Assembly (NCBI RefSeq): GCF_006547145.1
Contig: NZ_CP041244.1
Coordinates: 6,510,001 to 6,574,000, forward strand
Direction of reading: 5' to 3'
Length of the DNA stretch: 64,000 bases
DNA from: Actinomadura sp. WMMA1423
GTDB lineage: Bacteria; Actinomycetota; Actinomycetes; Streptosporangiales; Streptosporangiaceae
The notes below the pieces were generated by a model, which made no database searches, had not been told where the DNA came from, and was given only the letters and a program-made list of their open reading frames with translations. Shown here one piece after another: positions 63,321 through 64,000 of this stretch. Made by a program: the position numbers and the translations under genes. Positions within the stretch are counted from its first letter, which is position 1. The number at the start of each line of letters is the position of its first letter.

Positions 63321-64000
63321 TTGCACAGCTTCCTGCGGGTGGTCGCGGCCGGGGTGCTGCTCGCCCTGCTCACCGCCGCGGGCTGCGCCGAGGGCAAGAC
63401 GGAGGCGCGGCCCACCCCCACCATGCCCGCGACCTCCCCGCCCGCGCCGGTGGTGCTGACCCCGCAGGTCGCGGACCGGGCGTTCCGCTCCTACGTCACC
63501 GACGAGGACGTGGCCAGGGCGGCGGGCGACGAGCGCCTCGCGCTGACCTGGACGTCCGACGGGCAGGCCCAGCTCACCGCGGCCGAGTTCCGCAAGGCCG
63601 CCTACGACGGCGACCCGGTGCGGCGCTTCGTCTACGGCAGGCCCAAGCTGTACGTGCCGAAGCTGAAGGACGCCGCCTACCCGCAGTGGTTCGTGGTGTC
63701 GGTCGACCGCTCCGCCATGAACCAGGCCAAGAGCAGGCGCAGGGTGCTGATGGGCTTCATCTTGCGCGGGCCGTCCGACCACTGGAAACTCACGCTCGCG
63801 ACCGTCATGCAGGACAAGGCCAAGGAGCCGAAGGTCGCGATCGACTCCTCCGGTTACGCGACCGCCCTGAGCGCGGCCGACGCCTCCGTGCTGATCCGCC
63901 CCCGCGACGTCGGCGGGATCCAGGCGACGATCGCCGCAGAGGGGCCGCGCAGCGTCGCCTCGAAGGTGATGCGGTCCAATCGAGTCACCACGGGCTTCTA
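63321..64000 (+). CDS. Lipoprotein (partial, runs off the window), paralogue of the 60.9-61.9 kb gene
   Basis: About 226 residues are visible with no stop before the window end. TTG at 63321 behind GGGGGAC gives a compact lipoprotein signal peptide ending LTAAGC; ATG at 63249 or 63243 in the same frame would add an acidic, unusual n-region. Mature sequence LYVPKLKDAAYPQWFVVSVD, then DHWKLTLA and IDSSGYATALSAADASVLI align with the lipoprotein on the other side of prfB. An N-terminal segment YVTDEDVARAAGDERLALTW starts the conserved domain. Exported, function unknown. Confidence 0.75.
   Translation, partial: MHSFLRVVAAGVLLALLTAAGCAEGKTEARPTPTMPATSPPAPVVLTPQVADRAFRSYVTDEDVARAAGDERLALTWTSDGQAQLTAAEFRKAAYDGDPVRRFVYGRPKLYVPKLKDAAYPQWFVVSVDRSAMNQAKSRRRVLMGFILRGPSDHWKLTLATVMQDKAKEPKVAIDSSGYATALSAADASVLIRPRDVGGIQATIAAEGPRSVASKVMRSNRVTTGF

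Overview
This is a very GC-rich actinobacterial chromosome segment. The block sahH ... mtrA-mtrB-lpqB-comF-hpf-response regulator-alkX-secA-Rv3235-like is the conserved actinobacterial neighbourhood known from Mycobacterium and Streptomyces. GTG and TTG starts are common, genes are packed with 4-base start/stop overlaps, and RF2 is encoded without a programmed frameshift. Together these suggest a filamentous actinomycete, possibly of the Thermomonosporaceae (Actinomadura-like); the family is inference. No insertion sequence, phage, CRISPR array, tRNA or rRNA was found.

Layout. 1-2.9 kb: the end of a cation-efflux transporter, then a DesK-type kinase and its NarL-type regulator. 3-8 kb: a MerR-type regulator divergent from sahH, a second short S-adenosylhomocysteine hydrolase-like paralogue, a small conserved protein, and a membrane-anchored protein with three Cys-rich modules. 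8-15.7 kb: an RDD membrane protein, a SpoIIM-like protein and a tightly overlapped leftward operon (membrane protein, DUF4129, DUF4350, MoxR ATPase, DUF58). 16-28.7 kb: MtrAB-LpqB envelope signalling, ComF, a probable structured RNA before hpf, an orphan response regulator, an AlkX-type DNA glycosylase, SecA and an Rv3235-like protein.

29-45 kb is an amino-sugar and cell-wall recycling region. EIIC and a DasR-type repressor diverge from nagA, a SIS-type GlcN6P deaminase, EIIB, EIIA, a HAD phosphatase, HPr and EI, so the whole phosphotransfer chain lies together around two palindromic operators. Next come a NagZ-type lipoprotein, a class A penicillin-binding protein, a BadF-type amino-sugar kinase, an RpiR/MurR-type regulator and murQ. 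The combined reading is import and phosphorylation of GlcNAc, deacetylation and deamination to fructose-6-phosphate, and return of MurNAc-6-phosphate into the same route.

45-64 kb is mostly general metabolism: an acyl-CoA dehydrogenase beside a HAD protein, pruA, a second HAD protein lacking its nucleophile, acetoacetyl-CoA synthetase, a triple helix-turn-helix protein, a Ser/Thr kinase, the giant NAD-dependent glutamate dehydrogenase, and prfB flanked by two paralogous lipoproteins.

The most unusual signal is a roughly 165-base intergenic element present four times (2866-3032, 10156-10321, 45155-45319, 60649-60816). Every copy lies between the 3' ends of two convergent genes. Its leading hairpin keeps identical internal-loop sequences while the outer stem changes by compensatory base pairs, which points to selection on structure. 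I do not recognise it as a described family.
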